From Roseomonas sp. (GTDB taxonomy: Bacteria; Pseudomonadota; Alphaproteobacteria; Acetobacterales; Acetobacteraceae): a stretch of DNA of 64,000 nucleotides. This document shows, piece by piece, positions 61,975 to 64,000 of the stretch. The translations under genes were made by a program, and so were the position numbers. Position 1 is the stretch's first letter. Each line of letters opens with the position of its first letter. Location of the stretch: NCBI GenBank assembly GCA_020249285.1, contig JADCFX010000004.1, positions 62,001-126,000 on the forward strand. Direction: 5' to 3'. The notes under the pieces are model-generated. The model had not been told where the DNA came from. It saw only the letters and a program-made list of their open reading frames with translations, and did not search any database.

Positions 61975-62925
61975 ATGGCAAAGACAGCGAAGATTTTTAT
62001 TGATGGCGAAGCCGGCACCACGGGCCTGCAAATCCGTGACCGTATTGCCGCCAATCCGCATGTTGAATTGCGCTCCATCGCCGCAGAGCACCGCAAGGAT
62101 GCCAATGCCCGGCGTGAGATGATGGCCGGCGTTGACCTGGTGATCCTGTGCCTGCCGGATGATGCGGCGAAGGAAAGCGCAGCACTTGCAGCTTCGCTGG
62201 GCGCGCAAGCGCCGAAGCTTTTGGATGCCTCCACCGCCTATCGGGTTGATCCCGATTGGGTTTATGGGCTGGCGGAACTGACAGCCGATCAGCCGGGCGC
62301 CATTGCCGCGGCATCGCGCGTTTCCAACCCCGGCTGCTACCCGACCGGCGCCATTCTGATGCTGCGCCCTTTGATTGATGCCGGCATCATGGCGTCTGAT
62401 TTTCCGGTGACCGTGAATGCCGTGTCCGGCTATTCCGGCGGTGGCAAATCCATGATCGCGGCTTATGAAGCGCGCACCGCCCCGGATTTTGAGCTTTACG
62501 GCTTGGGCCTGGAACACAAGCATGTCGCCGAGATGCAGAAATACTCAGGGCTGACACGCCGGCCAATCTTTGTGCCATCGGTCGCGGATTACGCGCAGGG
62601 CATGATCGATTCCATCCCGCTGCATCTGGATATGCTCAAGGGTGGCGTGACGCCCGCTGATTTGGAAGCGGTGCTGATGAAGCGCTACGCAGGCAGCGAT
62701 GTGGTGCGCGTGGTTTCAGCGGAAGCCAATGGCAAGCTGGAACCTGAGGCGCTGAACGGCAGCAATGGCCTTGAAATCCGCGTCTATGGCAATGAAAAGC
62801 GCGGCCATGCCGTGCTGGTCGCGCGCTATGACAATTTGGGCAAGGGCGCTTCCGGTGCGGCGGTGCAGAATCTGGGCCTGATGCTGGGCGTTCCTGTTTC
62901 GGCCGATCTGCCGAAGGCCGGGTGA
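61975..62925 (+). CDS. argC: N-acetyl-gamma-glutamyl-phosphate reductase (type 2)
   Basis: A 316-aa enzyme, third step of arginine synthesis. [20 protein letters not shown] is the short N-terminal nucleotide-binding start of the type 2 Arg[21 protein letters not shown], the catalytic Cys in [20 protein letters not shown], and [18 protein letters not shown] follow. ATG 61975 has GAGGAGAG upstream, inside the end of the hairpin repeat. It overlaps or abuts the carbonic-anhydrase-like gene. Confidence 0.95.
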   Translation: MAKTAKIFIDGEAGTTGLQIRDRIAANPHVELRSIAAEHRKDANARREMMAGVDLVILCLPDDAAKESAALAASLGAQAPKLLDASTAYRVDPDWVYGLAELTADQPGAIAAASRVSNPGCYPTGAILMLRPLIDAGIMASDFPVTVNAVSGYSGGGKSMIAAYEARTAPDFELYGLGLEHKHVAEMQKYSGLTRRPIFVPSVADYAQGMIDSIPLHLDMLKGGVTPADLEAVLMKRYAGSDVVRVVSAEANGKLEPEALNGSNGLEIRVYGNEKRGHAVLVARYDNLGKGASGAAVQNLGLMLGVPVSADLPKAG

Positions 62926-62936
62926 AGGGTACCGAA

Positions 62937-63488
62937 ATGGACATGCAACAACCCACCAATCGCGGCCCGCTTTATGTGTTTGAAGGCATTTGGCCGACAC
63001 TGCATGAAAGCGTCTTCATCGCGCCCACCGCCGCCGTGATCGGCAATGTCACGATCGGGGAGCAATCCAACATCTGGTATCATTGCGTGCTGCGTGGTGA
63101 TTCCAACTCCATCACCATCGGCAAGCGCGTGAATATCCAGGATGGCACCATTGTGCATGTGAATGCAGGGAAGGAGCCCACCATCATCGGTGATGATGTC
63201 ACGGTGGGCCATGCCGCCATTGTGCATGCCTGCACGCTGATGGACCGCGCCTTTGTCGGCATGGGGGCAACCGTTTTGGATGGCGCGGTGATTGAGGAAA
63301 GTGGCGTGATTGCCGCTGGTTCCGTGCTACCGCCTGGCAAGCGCATCGGCGCCATGGAGCTTTGGATGGGCAATCCGGCCAAGCTGGTCCGCGTGCTAAC
63401 CGAAGAACAGCGCGCCGGGTTTGATCGCACCGCGAAGAATTACGTGCAGCTTGCGGGGCGTCACCGCGTATCGCTCGCCGGGGGCTGA
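62937..63488 (+). CDS. Gamma-class carbonic anhydrase-like protein
   Basis: About 183 aa of left-handed beta-helix repeats: VFIAPTAAVIGNVTIGEQSN, IWYHCVLRGDSNSITIGKRV, NIQDGTIVHVNAGKEPTIIG, VTVGHAAIVHACTLMDRAFV. The metal His residues are in IVHVN and VGHAAIVH. Closest to the YrdA/PaaY-type gamma carbonic anhydrases. ATG 62937 has AAGGG 7 nt upstream; a GTG at 62922 overlapping the argC stop is an alternative. Metal-dependent hydration of CO2 or a related acyl-CoA thioesterase role is possible. Confidence 0.88.
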   Translation: MDMQQPTNRGPLYVFEGIWPTLHESVFIAPTAAVIGNVTIGEQSNIWYHCVLRGDSNSITIGKRVNIQDGTIVHVNAGKEPTIIGDDVTVGHAAIVHACTLMDRAFVGMGATVLDGAVIEESGVIAAGSVLPPGKRIGAMELWMGNPAKLVRVLTEEQRAGFDRTAKNYVQLAGRHRVSLAGG

Positions 63489-63511
63489 CGGCGCCGCGTT
63501 TTCGTTCATAA

Positions 63512-63539
63512 TATCTCCTCGGGAAACGCCGAGGAGATA
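63512..63539 (+). promoter_or_regulatory. Hairpin that sequesters the ribosome binding site of the acyl-CoA ligase gene
   Basis: TATCTCCTCGG (63512-63522) and CCGAGGAGATA (63529-63539) form a perfect 11-bp stem with loop GAAACG. The Shine-Dalgarno GAGGAG (63531-63536) lies wholly in the 3' arm, 6 nt before GTG 63543, and is paired with CTCCTC. No U-run follows. This is a candidate translational switch (thermometer, metabolite or protein controlled). Confidence 0.6.
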
Positions 63540-63542
63540 AGC

Positions 63543-64000
63543 GTGAACGCAACCCTGAATGCCCTTCTGGCCAGCGGCGCCGCTGGCGCGCCCGCCATCC
63601 GTGCCCCGGGCCGCCCGGCCCTGTCCTATGCCGGGCTGCGCGACCTCGCCGCCGCCACCATTGCGCGGCTGAACGGCATTGGCATTGGCCGCAATGACCG
63701 CGTGGCGATTGTGCTGCCCAATGGCCCGGAAATGGCGGCAGCCTTTATCGCGATTGGCGCGGGTGCGACCACCGCGCCGCTCAACCCTGCCTATCGCGCG
63801 GATGAATTCAACTTCTATCTGACCGATCTGAAGGCCAAGGCGCTGGTCGTGCAAAAGGGTGTGGCCACCGAAGCGCGAGATGTGGCGGCAAAGCTTGGCG
63901 TGGCCGTGCTGGAATTGGTGCCCGGCGATCATGCGGGCAGTTTTACCTTGGAGGGCGGTAACCCCGCACAAGCAGCGCATCCCGGCGCGGCTGAGGCAGG
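63543..64000 (+). CDS. Acyl-CoA synthetase/AMP-forming ligase, N-terminal part
   Basis: The gene starts at GTG 63543 after GAGGAG and runs off the right edge; 152 complete codons are visible. MNATLNALLASGAAGAPAIR, LSYAGLRDLAAATIARLNGI, RNDRVAIVLPNGPEMAAAFI and APLNPAYRADEFNFYLTDLK are the N-terminal fold of AMP-dependent ligases, most like the oxalyl-CoA/FadD-type group. The ATP motif and catalytic Lys lie beyond the window. Its translation may be controlled by the hairpin at 63512-63539. Confidence 0.85.
   Translation, partial: MNATLNALLASGAAGAPAIRAPGRPALSYAGLRDLAAATIARLNGIGIGRNDRVAIVLPNGPEMAAAFIAIGAGATTAPLNPAYRADEFNFYLTDLKAKALVVQKGVATEARDVAAKLGVAVLELVPGDHAGSFTLEGGNPAQAAHPGAAEA

Noticed and set aside
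63512..63539. The hairpin before the acyl-CoA ligase as a terminator of the carbonic-anhydrase gene
   Set aside because: It is followed by AGCGTG, not by a U-run, and contains the next gene's ribosome site.
1..64000. CRISPR arrays, tRNA or rRNA genes, intact insertion sequences
   Set aside because: None seen: no regularly spaced direct repeats, no T-loop-like GGTTCGAATCC patterns noticed, and no transposase family recognised. A covariance-model scan would settle small RNAs.

Overview
The window is GC-rich (roughly 60-65 %, estimated by eye) and reads as chromosomal DNA of an alphaproteobacterium, most likely of the Acetobacteraceae (Roseomonas-like). Supporting evidence: a GTTC-N7-GTTC SOS box in front of lexA, a GapR (DUF2312) nucleoid protein, DUF1244 and DUF2336 proteins, an xseB-ispA-dxs cluster, Kdo/lipid A genes, and several tripartite/TRAP transport components. 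The species assignment is an inference. About 62 protein-coding genes are supported. I saw no rRNA, tRNA, CRISPR array or intact insertion sequence.

Layout. 1-3.4 kb is accessory DNA: a Doc toxin/ribbon-helix-helix antitoxin pair cut by the window edge, an ATP-grasp enzyme, a truncated PHP-domain gene, and a cytochrome P460/TPR pair. 3.3-5.8 kb holds a PhoX-type phosphatase flanked by two inverted copies of one hairpin repeat. 5.9-8.8 kb has a chemoreceptor and a CHAP-domain exported protein. 8.8-16.8 kb carries dinB, a ROK kinase, tusA, a deacetylase-like protein, an orphan TctC-type binding protein and xseB-ispA-dxs (isoprenoid precursors). 16.8-26.4 kb: an atypical SDR with a ThDP enzyme, an MFS/spermidine synthase fusion, gapR, glycerate kinase, and a pyruvate kinase carrying an N-terminal DNA-binding domain. 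26.5-33.2 kb: a TetR-controlled DevBCA-type exporter, then lpxK, waaA and a DUF374 acyltransferase for lipid A/Kdo. 33.3-43.2 kb: an RND efflux pair, thioredoxin, an acetyltransferase/enoyl-CoA hydratase pair, an oxidoreductase, lexA, Sua5 and cysQ. 43.2-50.7 kb: two tandem leucyl aminopeptidases, holC, argB, a DUF2336 protein and dapD-dapE. 51-60.6 kb is a catabolic/transport neighbourhood: TRAP transporter, two SDRs, a signal-less NMT1-type binding protein, an M20 amidohydrolase, an NmrA-like protein and a sugar-acid-type dehydratase. 60.7-64 kb: rplM-rpsI, argC, a gamma-carbonic anhydrase and the start of an acyl-CoA ligase.

The most unusual object is at 23.57-25.30 kb. A complete YdaS/Cro-like helix-turn-helix is fused in frame to a full pyruvate kinase. 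Just upstream is an 18-bp perfect AT palindrome plus a second half-site exactly 42 bp away. Inside the gene a good ribosome binding site precedes a Met that would yield a normal-length stand-alone kinase. The arrangement suggests one gene making an enzyme and an enzyme-repressor. Other notable signals are a hairpin that buries the ribosome binding site of the last gene, two families of dispersed hairpin repeats, an intercistronic hairpin in the TRAP operon, and an SDR without the usual catalytic Ser/Lys.
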